Assembly: GCA_047614005.1 (NCBI GenBank)
Contig: JBLHIK010000007.1
Location: 1-30,610 of the forward strand
DNA length: 30,610 bases
Direction of reading: 5' to 3'
Origin: JBLHIK01 sp047614005
GTDB lineage: Bacteria; Patescibacteriota; Minisyncoccia; Phycocordibacterales; UBA1006
Below are positions 14,224 to 21,296 of this stretch, piece by piece. Under the pieces are notes generated by a model that was not told the origin of the DNA, made no database searches, and saw only the letters and a program-made list of their open reading frames with translations. The position numbers were made by a program, and so were the translations under genes. Positions within the stretch are counted from its first letter, which is position 1. Every line of letters begins with the position of its first letter.

Positions 14224-14724
14224 CTATCTCTGAGAATGATAGAGCTCAGGAATAGCTCTATAGAAATATGCCACTCTATTAAATGAAACAAGATTTTTAC
14301 CAAGTTTCAATGTTGTAAGCTGCAGAGTATCATATCCTTTACCTATCTTAACAGCGACCAACTCTTTGCAGCCACTATAAATACTAGGTTGACTAATATT
14401 TATAATCAAAGACAAGTTGTTGTCTTTTGCTTTTTCTAAAAGCAAAGTAGGTTGCTGACAGCACGCCAAAATCAAAGGATTTTTATCTTTGAAAGATAAA
14501 ACATGAGGAATATTTCCCCTCATCAAAGAGATTGCGTCGCCAGTATTATGAGGTTCATATCTTGCAATTTCATAATTACCAGCACCAAAAAGAGGTATTT
14601 GATCCTGGTAGACATTATTAACCTCAGGGGAAACAAAAGAGAATATCTCTCTCAGGCCTTCTCTTGGGATAGAAAGATTGTTCGGTGCAACCAGTAGTAC
14701 AGGTATTACTTTTTTAGTTATCAT
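14224..14724 (-). CDS. Protein of unknown function
   Basis: 166 residues, soluble, no signal peptide (MITKKVIPVLLVAPNNLSIP). A possible beta-alpha pattern is seen in IPVLLVAP, PLILACCQQPTLLLEKA and LSLIINIS, but no nucleotide or metal motif is evident. The C-terminus is basic. It runs convergent to tsaD with 6 nt between the stops, so no room remains for a separate terminator. The leader contains AAACTAAAA, also seen before the 14829 and 19546 genes. Unknown family. Confidence 0.6.
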   Translation of the reverse strand: MITKKVIPVLLVAPNNLSIPREGLREIFSFVSPEVNNVYQDQIPLFGAGNYEIARYEPHNTGDAISLMRGNIPHVLSFKDKNPLILACCQQPTLLLEKAKDNNLSLIINISQPSIYSGCKELVAVKIGKGYDTLQLTTLKLGKNLVSFNRVAYFYRAIPELYHSQR

Positions 14725-14773
14725 AGGAACAAAGCTTTTAGTTTAATACAATATACCATAAAAAAATGAAATA

Positions 14774-14810
14774 AAAAAAACCACCAATCCTAAAAGAGAT
14801 TGATGGCTTT
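14774..14810 (-). terminator. Probable terminator of 14829 gene
   Basis: ACCACCAATC (about 14780-14789) pairs with two mismatches to GATTGATGGCT (14798-14808), and on the minus strand a run of T follows. It lies about 20 nt past the stop of the 14829-15353 gene. Confidence 0.5.
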
Positions 14811-14828
14811 GAAAATATCTAACATATA

Positions 14829-15353
14829 TTACATATGCAGGATACCAACTTTAGAAAGATCAAAAAGTTTACCATCTTCAATATCAATTCGTAACATCTG
14901 AAGAGAGTGCTCTTCAGATGAACAGACGTATAATTCAGATAAATCAACGTCTGTAGTGAAATCAATGAGATATTTAATGTTGTTTTCTGCAAATATTTTT
15001 TGTAAAATCTCCTTAGACTTAAAATATAAAGCAGGTAAAACATTCACACATTCATCTTGATCATGATTACACACATCATTATTAATCACACTATTTAAAA
15101 TATCTCCAAGAGTCACTTTCTTGCCTTCGGAAAAACAAGTTAGTTTGATTTCAGAAGGATGAATATACTTGATGTTTTTAAAACCATATCGTCCTAGACC
15201 TTGCTCTGGAAACATCCCCTTAGACTCAGCATACTTTTCTGTGATCATTCCTGAATCTTTTTTAATCTTTATTTCTGAAGTTTGAAATTTGAAAATCTGA
15301 GCACCAGTATTTATTACTGGTGTTTTTTCATTTACACTGTTTGAGTCTATCAT
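14829..15353 (-). CDS. Protein of unknown function
   Basis: 174 residues, soluble and acidic. Recognisable pieces are FKFQTSEIKIKKDSG near residue 22, GRYGFKNIKYIHPSE near 55, NNDVCNHDQDECVNVLPALY near 90 and a C-terminal DIEDGKLFDLSKVGILHM. No motif points to a function. It is flanked by an AACTAAAA-type leader and its own terminator, so it is monocistronic. With 14224-14724 it forms a two-gene minus-strand insert between tsaD and valS. Confidence 0.6.
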   Translation of the reverse strand: MIDSNSVNEKTPVINTGAQIFKFQTSEIKIKKDSGMITEKYAESKGMFPEQGLGRYGFKNIKYIHPSEIKLTCFSEGKKVTLGDILNSVINNDVCNHDQDECVNVLPALYFKSKEILQKIFAENNIKYLIDFTTDVDLSELYVCSSEEHSLQMLRIDIEDGKLFDLSKVGILHM

Positions 15354-15434
15354 TTTTTTAAAAGTTTTAGTTCAAAGAAACAATACCATTTTAAAAATAA
15401 GATGCAAGTTCTATGTAAGAAGAAAGAGATATGA

Positions 15435-15440
15435 TAGGAT
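15435..15440 (+). promoter_or_regulatory. -10-like element TAGGAT of valS, predicted leaderless
   Basis: TAGGAT begins 12 nt before the valS ATG. The better match TATGAT at 15430-15435 would give a 5-nt leader. Either way no Shine-Dalgarno sequence is present. Confidence 0.3.
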
Positions 15441-15446
15441 ACGTAT

Positions 15447-17636
15447 ATGAAGATTCCAGACAAATTCAAGCAACCCTACAATGCAAAAGAAACTGAGAAA
15501 CCTCTCTATGAAAAATGGGAAGATTCAGGATATTTCAACCCTGATATATCTATAGAAAAAGGTGCTTCAGACCCTACTCTCGAGCATTTTTCTATGGTTC
15601 TGCCTCCTCCAAACGTAACAGGAATCCTCCATACAGGACATGCTGCTATGCTCACCATACAAGATATCATGACTCGCCATGCACGCATGCAAGGACGTCC
15701 TACTCTATGGCTTCCAGGGACAGACCACGCAGCCATCGCCACTCAATCAAAAGTAGAGAAAGAGCTTGCAAAAAAGAAGATAAGCAAGCATGACCTCGGT
15801 CGTGAAGCATTCTTAGAAGAAGTAGAAAAATTTGCACAAGAAAGTCGCGACACTATCGTCTCTCAGACGCGCACTATGGGAGCTTCTCTCGACTGGTCAC
15901 GCGAAGCATTCACACTCGACGACACTCGGCAGAAATCTGTATCAGTAGCTTTTCAAAAACTCTATGAACTAGGTCTCATAGAAAAAGGAAACCGCATCAT
16001 AAACTGGGATCCCAAAGGTCAAACAACTATCTCAGATGATGAGATAGTTTATGTAGAGCAAACTGCAACTATGTATTATTTCAAATACAGCAAGGACTTT
16101 CCTATCACTATCGCAACGACAAGACCAGAAACAAAGCTAGGAGATACTGCAGTAGCTGTACATCCAGACGATGCTCGTTATTCAGAATACATAGGAAAAG
16201 AGTACTCTTTTAACTTTGCAGGAGAAGACGTCACAGTACGCATCATCGCAGACGAGCATGTAGACATGGAACTCGGTACTGGAGCTCTTGGAGTGACGCC
16301 AGCTCATTCTGTAGCTGACTGGGATATCAAAACAAGACACGATCTTCCTGTAAAACAAGTTATCAATGAATACGGAAAAATGATGGTTGGAAATGCAGAT
16401 ATTATAGGCACAAAAACAACCATAGCGAGAGAAACTGTAGCACAGTGGATTCGCGACGAAGGACTCATGGAAAAAGAGGAGGAATTCCAAAACAACGTTT
16501 CTACAGCTGAAAGAACAGGAGGTATCATAGAACCCCTACCAAAAAGCCAATGGTTTATCTCAGTCAACAAACCATTCACTCTTCCCTATTCTGAAATAGA
16601 AGGAGTAGAAAGTGGTCAAGAAGTAACACTCAAAGAACTCATGATACATGTAGTTCGAGACAAACAAATAAAAATCATTCCAGAACAAAAAGAAAATATC
16701 TATTTTCACTGGATAGAAAACCTACGAGACTGGTGTATTTCTCGCCAAATATGGTACGGACACAGAATACCAGTATGGTACAAAGGAGATACTCACCATG
16801 TCGGTGACACAGCTCCAGAAAAAGAAGGATGGACACAGGACGAAGATACTCTCGATACATGGTTCTCTTCTGGATTGTGGACTTTTTCTACTCTAGGATG
16901 GCCTGAAAAGACAACCGATATGGATCGATTTCACCCGACAAGCATGCTTGAAACTGGTATTGATATTATCTTTTTCTGGGTTGCACGAATGATACTCATG
17001 AGTACAACACTCACAGGACAAATACCTTTCAAAGAAGTATATTTTCATGGACTCGTACGAGACTCGAAAGGCCAGAAGATCAGTAAATCTCTCGGAAACA
17101 ACATAGACCCTGTAGAGCTTGCAAAAAAATACGGAGCAGATGCTCTGCGCATGGCACTTATTATAGGATATCCTGCAGGAGCGGAAACAAACCTCGGAGA
17201 AGACAAGATTCGAGCATATAGTAAATTTGCAAACAAAATATGGAACGCAAGTCGTTTTGTAATGGAAAACATCGACAGCTCTACTCTTCCTAAAAACTGG
17301 AAAGAAAACATCGCTCCATCTCATAGAGAATATCTAGATGAGCTCGATAGTTTCAAAGAAGAAATACAAAAGGAAATGAGCGAACACAAATACTATATCG
17401 TAGCAGAAAAACTCTACCACTATTTCTGGCACACTTTTGCAGATAAAATACTCGAAGAAAGTAAAGCCTCTCTCGAGAGTAAAGACGAGAAACTTTCAGC
17501 GCAACATACCCTTCTCTTTATTCTTAGAGAGAACATGAAACTTCTTCATCCTTTCATGCCTCATATCACAGAAGAGATTTGGCAAACAATACGCACAGAA
17601 GATGATGCAGAATTTCTTATGGTAGAGCGATACTAG
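15447..17636 (+). CDS. valS: Valyl-tRNA synthetase
   Basis: 729 residues, class I synthetase. The HIGH-type motif is HTGH at about 62-65 in PPPNVTGILHTGHA, GTDHA follows at about 91-95, the editing (CP1) domain carries ELGTGALGVTPAHSVADWD at about 273-291, and the KMSKS-type motif is KISKS at about 544-548 (SKGQKISKSLGNN). The anticodon-binding domain follows. It is about 150-200 residues shorter than E. coli ValRS and lacks the C-terminal coiled-coil arm, as expected in reduced genomes. It charges tRNA-Val, one of which (GAC) is encoded at 12796. A new minus-to-plus switch precedes it. Confidence 0.96.
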   Translation: MKIPDKFKQPYNAKETEKPLYEKWEDSGYFNPDISIEKGASDPTLEHFSMVLPPPNVTGILHTGHAAMLTIQDIMTRHARMQGRPTLWLPGTDHAAIATQSKVEKELAKKKISKHDLGREAFLEEVEKFAQESRDTIVSQTRTMGASLDWSREAFTLDDTRQKSVSVAFQKLYELGLIEKGNRIINWDPKGQTTISDDEIVYVEQTATMYYFKYSKDFPITIATTRPETKLGDTAVAVHPDDARYSEYIGKEYSFNFAGEDVTVRIIADEHVDMELGTGALGVTPAHSVADWDIKTRHDLPVKQVINEYGKMMVGNADIIGTKTTIARETVAQWIRDEGLMEKEEEFQNNVSTAERTGGIIEPLPKSQWFISVNKPFTLPYSEIEGVESGQEVTLKELMIHVVRDKQIKIIPEQKENIYFHWIENLRDWCISRQIWYGHRIPVWYKGDTHHVGDTAPEKEGWTQDEDTLDTWFSSGLWTFSTLGWPEKTTDMDRFHPTSMLETGIDIIFFWVARMILMSTTLTGQIPFKEVYFHGLVRDSKGQKISKSLGNNIDPVELAKKYGADALRMALIIGYPAGAETNLGEDKIRAYSKFANKIWNASRFVMENIDSSTLPKNWKENIAPSHREYLDELDSFKEEIQKEMSEHKYYIVAEKLYHYFWHTFADKILEESKASLESKDEKLSAQHTLLFILRENMKLLHPFMPHITEEIWQTIRTEDDAEFLMVERY

Positions 17637-17686
17637 AGCTTTTTTCTCTAGAGATTTACAGACTTACTCATTTGAGCTCTCTCCTG

Positions 17687-17692
17687 TATACT
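17687..17692 (+). promoter_or_regulatory. -10 element TATACT of prsW, predicted leaderless
   Basis: TATACT starts 12 nt before the ATG at 17699 and decides that start over the TTG at 17672 and the ATG at 17705. Confidence 0.45.
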
Positions 17693-17698
17693 GTACAC

Positions 17699-18403
17699 AT
17701 GATAATGCCTGATACTAAAACTCTTACTTTTGCCATAGGTGGAGCTCTGGTTGCGGGTATTGTATGGATGACCTTTTGGCGACGAGCAGATAAGAATCCA
17801 GAACCACTGAGTATTGTTTTACTTTGTTTTATATTAGGAGCTATGGCTGTCCCTATTGCTCAAGTACTACAAGGTTTGGTACAAGACTATGTCTCAGGCA
17901 GTACACACAAGATTATCCTATGGGCTAGTATAGAAGAGATACTCAAATACCTTGCAGCTGCGATACTTGTCTTCAAGTCAAGACATCTCGATGAACCAAT
18001 AGACTATGCCATGTATCTTGTTGCGAGTGCTCTTGGTTTTGCAACATTAGAAAATATACTTTTTCTCGTCAATCCTTTATTTATGGGAGACACTATTGTA
18101 TCGCTCCTTGCAGGGAATTTACGTTTTCTAGGAGCAACTCTCATGCATGGTGTCACAAGTATGTTTGTAGGATTATGTATGGGTCTTGTATTTTATAAAA
18201 ACTACGCCGTACGTAAGCTTGCAATTATATTTGGATTAGCAGGTGCTATAGCATTGCATAGTATCTTTAATTTTTTTATAATAGAGAAGACTCAACAAAG
18301 CTTTTTTGTTGTTTACGGATATCTTTGGATAACTACTGTTATAATACTAATGATAGTAGAAAAAGTTCGTCGTATGAGTATTGATGAAAGCATTAACAAA
18401 TAA
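17699..18403 (+). CDS. PrsW-family intramembrane metalloprotease
   Basis: 234 residues from ATG 17699 with about eight hydrophobic segments. The family signatures are present: EEILKY (E79, E80, K83), the DYAMYLVASALGFATLEN segment with E118-N119, and the H150-containing LMHGVTSMFVG. These Glu and His residues form the putative metal site of peptidase family M82. In Bacillus PrsW cleaves the anti-sigma factor RsiW; no anti-sigma gene is seen here, so the substrate is unknown. hsp20 follows 11 nt later, so the two are probably co-transcribed, suggesting an envelope or protein stress unit. Confidence 0.88.
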   Translation: MIMPDTKTLTFAIGGALVAGIVWMTFWRRADKNPEPLSIVLLCFILGAMAVPIAQVLQGLVQDYVSGSTHKIILWASIEEILKYLAAAILVFKSRHLDEPIDYAMYLVASALGFATLENILFLVNPLFMGDTIVSLLAGNLRFLGATLMHGVTSMFVGLCMGLVFYKNYAVRKLAIIFGLAGAIALHSIFNFFIIEKTQQSFFVVYGYLWITTVIILMIVEKVRRMSIDESINK

Positions 18404-18414
18404 CAAATAACAAC

Positions 18415-18891
18415 ATGTCACGCAAAAAATCATTTTTTGAAAAACTAACAGGAGCTATCAATCACGAAACATTTGATAAAGAAGATATTAAAACTTCACA
18501 AGATACAGGAGAAGTAGCACATTACCAAGCTCCTTCTAATGAAATAGAGGAAGAAGATAGTTCTGCTGAGCTGACAGTAGACCTATACGACACAGGAAAC
18601 GAGCTCGTACTCGAAACTATGATAGCAGGAGTTCCTCCTGAACAGCTCGATATACAAATCACACGAGACATGGTGCAGATCAACGGAGAAAGAAAAAGTA
18701 GAAATATTATTCAAGGAGAAGGATACTATACTCAAGAGCTTTTCTGGGGATCATTCACAAGGCAAGTACTTCTACCAGAAGAAATAGATCCAGAGCTCGT
18801 AGATGCAGAAGAAAAGCATGGACTTCTTGTTATTAGAATGCCAAAGAAAGACAAGAATAAAAAGCACCGAGTAAAAGTAAAAGCAAAATAA
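18415..18891 (+). CDS. Small heat shock protein, Hsp20 family
   Basis: 158 residues. A flexible charged N-terminus (1-50) is followed by an alpha-crystallin domain at about 52-145: LTVDLYDTGNELVLETMIAG, INGERKSR, the core ELFWGSFTRQVLLPEEIDPE and the closing GLLVIRMPKK. The tail is short and Lys-rich (KNKKHRVKVKAK); the I-x-I motif that locks oligomers is replaced by VKV. It is an ATP-independent holdase. It is the second gene after prsW, with a very strong terminator directly downstream. Confidence 0.92.
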   Translation: MSRKKSFFEKLTGAINHETFDKEDIKTSQDTGEVAHYQAPSNEIEEEDSSAELTVDLYDTGNELVLETMIAGVPPEQLDIQITRDMVQINGERKSRNIIQGEGYYTQELFWGSFTRQVLLPEEIDPELVDAEEKHGLLVIRMPKKDKNKKHRVKVKAK

Positions 18892-18902
18892 AAACATATA
18901 TA

Positions 18903-18944
18903 AAAAAAGCCTGTTGTTCTGAATTCAGAACAACAGGCTTTTTT
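18903..18944 (+). terminator. Perfect 21-bp terminator palindrome after hsp20
   Basis: AAAAAAGCCTGTTGTTCTGA and its exact complement fold around GAATTC-centred symmetry, ending in T6. It stops the prsW-hsp20 unit and can act in both directions. Confidence 0.92.
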
Positions 18945-18964
18945 CGATTCTTAATTTTTGTAAT

Positions 18965-19005
18965 AAAAAGCACCACTGAGATATATCATATCAGTGGTGC
19001 TTTTT
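18965..19005 (-). terminator. Terminator of tRNA-Phe
   Basis: AAAAAGCACCACTGA (18965-18979) pairs perfectly with 18991-19005 around an 11-nt loop. It lies 8 nt past the tRNA-Phe 3' end on the minus strand. Confidence 0.85.
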
Positions 19006-19012
19006 ATATGTG

Positions 19013-19086
19013 TGCTCGAGGGCAGACTCGAACTGCCGACACCTGGTTCTTCAAACCAGTGCTCTAACCAACTGAGCTACTCGAGC
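19013..19086 (-). tRNA. tRNA-Phe (GAA)
   Basis: 74 nt on the minus strand with acceptor GCTCGAG/CTCGAGC, D-arm GCTC...GAGC, anticodon stem CTGGT/ACCAG with loop TTGAAGA (anticodon GAA) and T-arm GGCAG-TTCGAGT-CTGCC. CCA is not encoded. Confidence 0.95.
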
Positions 19087-19182
19087 AAATAAACCTTTCT
19101 GTCACTGCATGTGCTTTTACAACACCAGTGCTCCTTTTTTCAACAACACTCTCGCATATACTTCGTATGCTCGCAAGACGTG

Positions 19183-19449
19183 TTATTTAGAACCTCCAAA
19201 GATTCCGTCTACTTGAGTATAAAAATCTTGAAGATTATCAATAAGAGGTTGAACAAAATAAAATGCACCAATAGCAGCACCAATAATCACAACCCATCGT
19301 ATGATCGTCATAAACTGTGAAAGTTTGTGAACACGAAGCATCTTTTTCAACATGTGATTGTTGGCACGAGACACCTCTAGTTGTTCATGCATCATTTTTT
19401 GAAGCATATCTGAAGAGCCTTTAGTATCTTGCATATCTTTTTCAACCAT
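19183..19449 (-). CDS. Small membrane protein with helical N-terminus
   Basis: 88 residues from the ATG at 19449 (MVEKDMQDTKGSSDMLQKMM). An upstream in-frame start exists at 19467, but a TTGAAA-16-TATAAT promoter places the transcript start on 19449. About 45 residues of charged, probably coiled-coil helix precede one membrane segment (about 52-70, MTIIRWVVIIGAAIGAFYFV). A short tail (PLIDNLQDFYTQVDGIFGG) follows. It could be a scaffold or regulator of a membrane complex. Family not recognised, but this pattern of a short helical protein with one late membrane segment is common in CPR genomes. Confidence 0.65.
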   Translation of the reverse strand: MVEKDMQDTKGSSDMLQKMMHEQLEVSRANNHMLKKMLRVHKLSQFMTIIRWVVIIGAAIGAFYFVQPLIDNLQDFYTQVDGIFGGSK

Positions 19450-19455
19450 GAATGT

Positions 19456-19483
19456 ATTATAGAGCAAAGAAAAAAATTTTCAA
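19456..19483 (-). promoter_or_regulatory. Promoter TTGAAA-16-TATAAT, leaderless start at 19449
   Basis: On the minus strand the -35 TTGAAA is at 19478-19483 and the -10 TATAAT at 19456-19461, exactly 12 nt from first base to the ATG. This is the clearest case of the leaderless arrangement in the window. Confidence 0.75.
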
Positions 19484-19486
19484 GTA

Positions 19487-19517
19487 AAAAAGCGCACTGA
19501 AATATTTCAATGCGCTT
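19487..19517 (-). terminator. Intrinsic terminator of the lipoprotein gene
   Basis: AAGCGCA (19490-19496) pairs with TGCGCTT (19511-19517), with an inner TGAAAT/ATTTCA continuation. On the minus strand TTTTTT follows. Confidence 0.75.
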
Positions 19518-19545
19518 ATAATATAAATTGTATAATTTTTAAGAT

Positions 19546-20148
19546 TTAAGACTTGTCAGCCATGCTTTCAATACGAGATATGTTTTTTGCTACATCCTGC
19601 TTTGCTTCTTCTAGCCTTTTATAAAAAGGTTTTAGAGCAGTAGTTACTTCTTCAACAGTTGATAAAGCAAATACCTCTCTGCGAGATTCTATCGCTTGGT
19701 TCTTTCTGAAAAAAGAGGTTTCTACCATATAGGTAATCTTACCATCTTTCTTTTTTCTTCTTACAGAATATCCAACAACATCTGTTGAGTTTTTTCTTAA
19801 TGACCTTCTTTCTATGCAGAAGAAGTCAGGCAAGACTCTCATTCCAGTTAATCTGATCAGGTTATAAGGATTATCATCACTATTTTCTGATTTCCAATAA
19901 TAACTATCTGCCCAATTATCATGACTTGAAACAAAAGCATCTATATCTTTGGATGTTTTTTCAAAAACAGAATCTATTTCTGATAATGTTTTTTTGTCCA
20001 GAATTTGATTTTCTGCTTTTACTTCTTCAAGAAGATTGGCTTGCATTTTTTCTTCTACTTTCAGTCTTTCTCCAGATTTACTACTGCAAGAAGTTAGAAA
20101 AGACCAAGAAATTAAAATTACTGCTGTTAATTTAAACAAATTTTTCAT
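19546..20148 (-). CDS. Putative lipoprotein of unknown function
   Basis: 200 residues. It has a type II signal peptide with lipobox LTSC (residues ~18-21, MKNLFKLTAVILISWSFLTS then Cys). An acidic helical region (about 25-75) and a mixed domain containing WADSYYWKSENSDDNPYNLI, RVLPDFFCIERRSLRKNS and VEEVTTALKPFYKRLEEAKQ follow. It should be lipid-anchored on the outer face of the membrane. Nothing suggests an enzymatic role. The signal peptide and lipobox look Bacteroidota-like (S-C-S-S-K), which is an impression only. The leader contains mutually exclusive hairpins (20171-20235), so expression may be controlled by attenuation. Confidence 0.7.
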   Translation of the reverse strand: MKNLFKLTAVILISWSFLTSCSSKSGERLKVEEKMQANLLEEVKAENQILDKKTLSEIDSVFEKTSKDIDAFVSSHDNWADSYYWKSENSDDNPYNLIRLTGMRVLPDFFCIERRSLRKNSTDVVGYSVRRKKKDGKITYMVETSFFRKNQAIESRREVFALSTVEEVTTALKPFYKRLEEAKQDVAKNISRIESMADKS

Positions 20149-20170
20149 CGTATTTATTTTTAGTTAAAAA

Positions 20171-20235
20171 TCAATCATCGTGATTGATTCATCTCAAATA
20201 CCCTCTCTATATAGAGAAACTGAGATGAATCAATC
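20171..20235 (-). promoter_or_regulatory. Mutually exclusive hairpins in the lipoprotein leader (attenuator-like)
   Basis: A large hairpin pairs 20182-20196 with 20221-20235 (15 bp, perfect) and has an inner CTCTATATAGAG stem. A small hairpin pairs TCAATCA (20171-20177) with TGATTGA (20181-20187) and on the minus strand is followed by TTTTT, like a weak terminator. Both use 20182-20187, so only one can form at a time. The rest of the gap, 20236-20427, is AT-rich with no gene seen. Confidence 0.45.
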
Positions 20236-20427
20236 AAGGAATAATTTCAACTAAATCTTAAATATTTGTAAAAGTACTTCTTCATATACAAGATAACATA
20301 TTTTTATAGATATGTCAATAAATTCTATTATTATCTTCATAAAATAACTTATTTGAAATTCAATCTTGCAAAAATGCAAGTCACTTGCATTTTGGTATAT
20401 CAAAAAAATACATTCTCTGTGTTGATT

Positions 20428-20526
20428 TTATTTTCGAGCTATTGCCTCAATTTCAATTAAAAATCCCGATCTACAAATATCATCATGTAAATAAAGTATT
20501 TCTTGATTAGGAAATTGATTTTCTAT
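20428..20526 (-). pseudogene. C-terminal fragment of a RidA (YjgF)-family protein
   Basis: Thirty-two codons read IENQFPNQEILYLHDDICRS then GFLIEIEAIARK and stop at 20428-20430. The LIEIEAIA ending preceded by a CRS or RS motif is the hallmark of RidA C-termini, which hold part of the trimer active site. The frame is closed upstream by TAA at 20527-20529, no start codon is available, and the fragment overlaps the end of the SDR gene in another frame. It is probably the leftover of a RidA gene whose 5' part was deleted or overwritten. Confidence 0.5.
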
Positions 20527-21166
20527 TTAAAATAATTTCAGAAACTTCTATGTTCTTTGGTAAATCTAGGATTTGTTTAATAAATCTTGCTATATCTGTT
20601 GGATGCATCCATTCTGATGTATTTAAATCTTTATTACCTGCTTTTTCAAAAAAGTCAGTATTTATTCCACCTGGACAAAAACTTATAACTCTAGACTTAG
20701 TTCCGTTAAGTGCTTCTTGAAGGCTTTTTGTATATCCTCGTTCAGCCCATTTAGAAGCTGAATACAGTGGAAATTCAGCTCGTCCTCGTACCCCTGCCGT
20801 AGAAATGATATTTAAAATATCAGTTTCATCTTTTTTTATACGTTCAAATAGATTTGAAACCAATAGCATTGGAGCTTTAACATTTGTAGACATCAGTCGT
20901 TTTATCTCAACTTCAGTAATTTTTCCAAAAGGCTCTTCTCCCCATACACCAACTGCATTAACAATAACTTCAATGGGCTCATCTATTTCTAGAATTTTAT
21001 CAGATGCCTCTTTTATTTGATCTCCTTCACGTAAAGAGAGACAGATATTTATATCTGCATATTCACATTCTCTCCGAGAGATATTTACTACTGTTTTTCC
21101 AGCTTCTTTGTATAATTTTGCGACTTGTTTTCCTACTCCGTCGCTAGCCCCTGTGATTACTATCAT
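20507..21166 (-). CDS. Short-chain dehydrogenase/reductase
   Basis: 219 residues. The NAD(P)-binding TGASDGVG is at about 5-12, the NAVG segment (usual NNAG) at about 70-73, the catalytic Ser at ISTAG (about 120-124) and YSASK at about 135-139 with W following; PGGINTDFF is at about 166-174. It is a classical SDR, slightly short. Arg residues after the second strand (SRRE, about 30-33) suggest NADP(H). The substrate is unknown. A TATAAT begins 12 nt before the ATG, predicting a leaderless mRNA. The last codons (NRKSIS) overlap a RidA-like remnant in another frame, so the C-terminus may have been altered by the same rearrangement. Confidence 0.88.
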   Translation of the reverse strand: MIVITGASDGVGKQVAKLYKEAGKTVVNISRRECEYADINICLSLREGDQIKEASDKILEIDEPIEVIVNAVGVWGEEPFGKITEVEIKRLMSTNVKAPMLLVSNLFERIKKDETDILNIISTAGVRGRAEFPLYSASKWAERGYTKSLQEALNGTKSRVISFCPGGINTDFFEKAGNKDLNTSEWMHPTDIARFIKQILDLPKNIEVSEIILNRKSIS

Positions 21167-21172
21167 ATTTTC

Positions 21173-21178
21173 ATTATA
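21173..21178 (-). promoter_or_regulatory. -10 element TATAAT of the SDR gene, predicted leaderless
   Basis: A perfect TATAAT on the minus strand begins 12 nt before the ATG at 21166. Confidence 0.55.
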
Positions 21179-21259
21179 ACAAAATTCCTATTAATTAACT
21201 AGATAAATAATCAAAAAACATTCGCTGTGTTGATTATGTTTTTATCAAAAGATTAAGAC

Positions 21260-21287
21260 TTGTTTTTTATATTCAAGTCATTATAAT
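21260..21287 (+). promoter_or_regulatory. Promoter TTGTTT-16-TATAAT of the 536-residue gene
   Basis: TTGTTT (21260-21265) and TATAAT (21282-21287) lie just before the ATG at 21297. The predicted start is at about 21294, so the leader is at most a few nucleotides. Confidence 0.6.
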
Positions 21288-21296
21288 ATAAGATAT

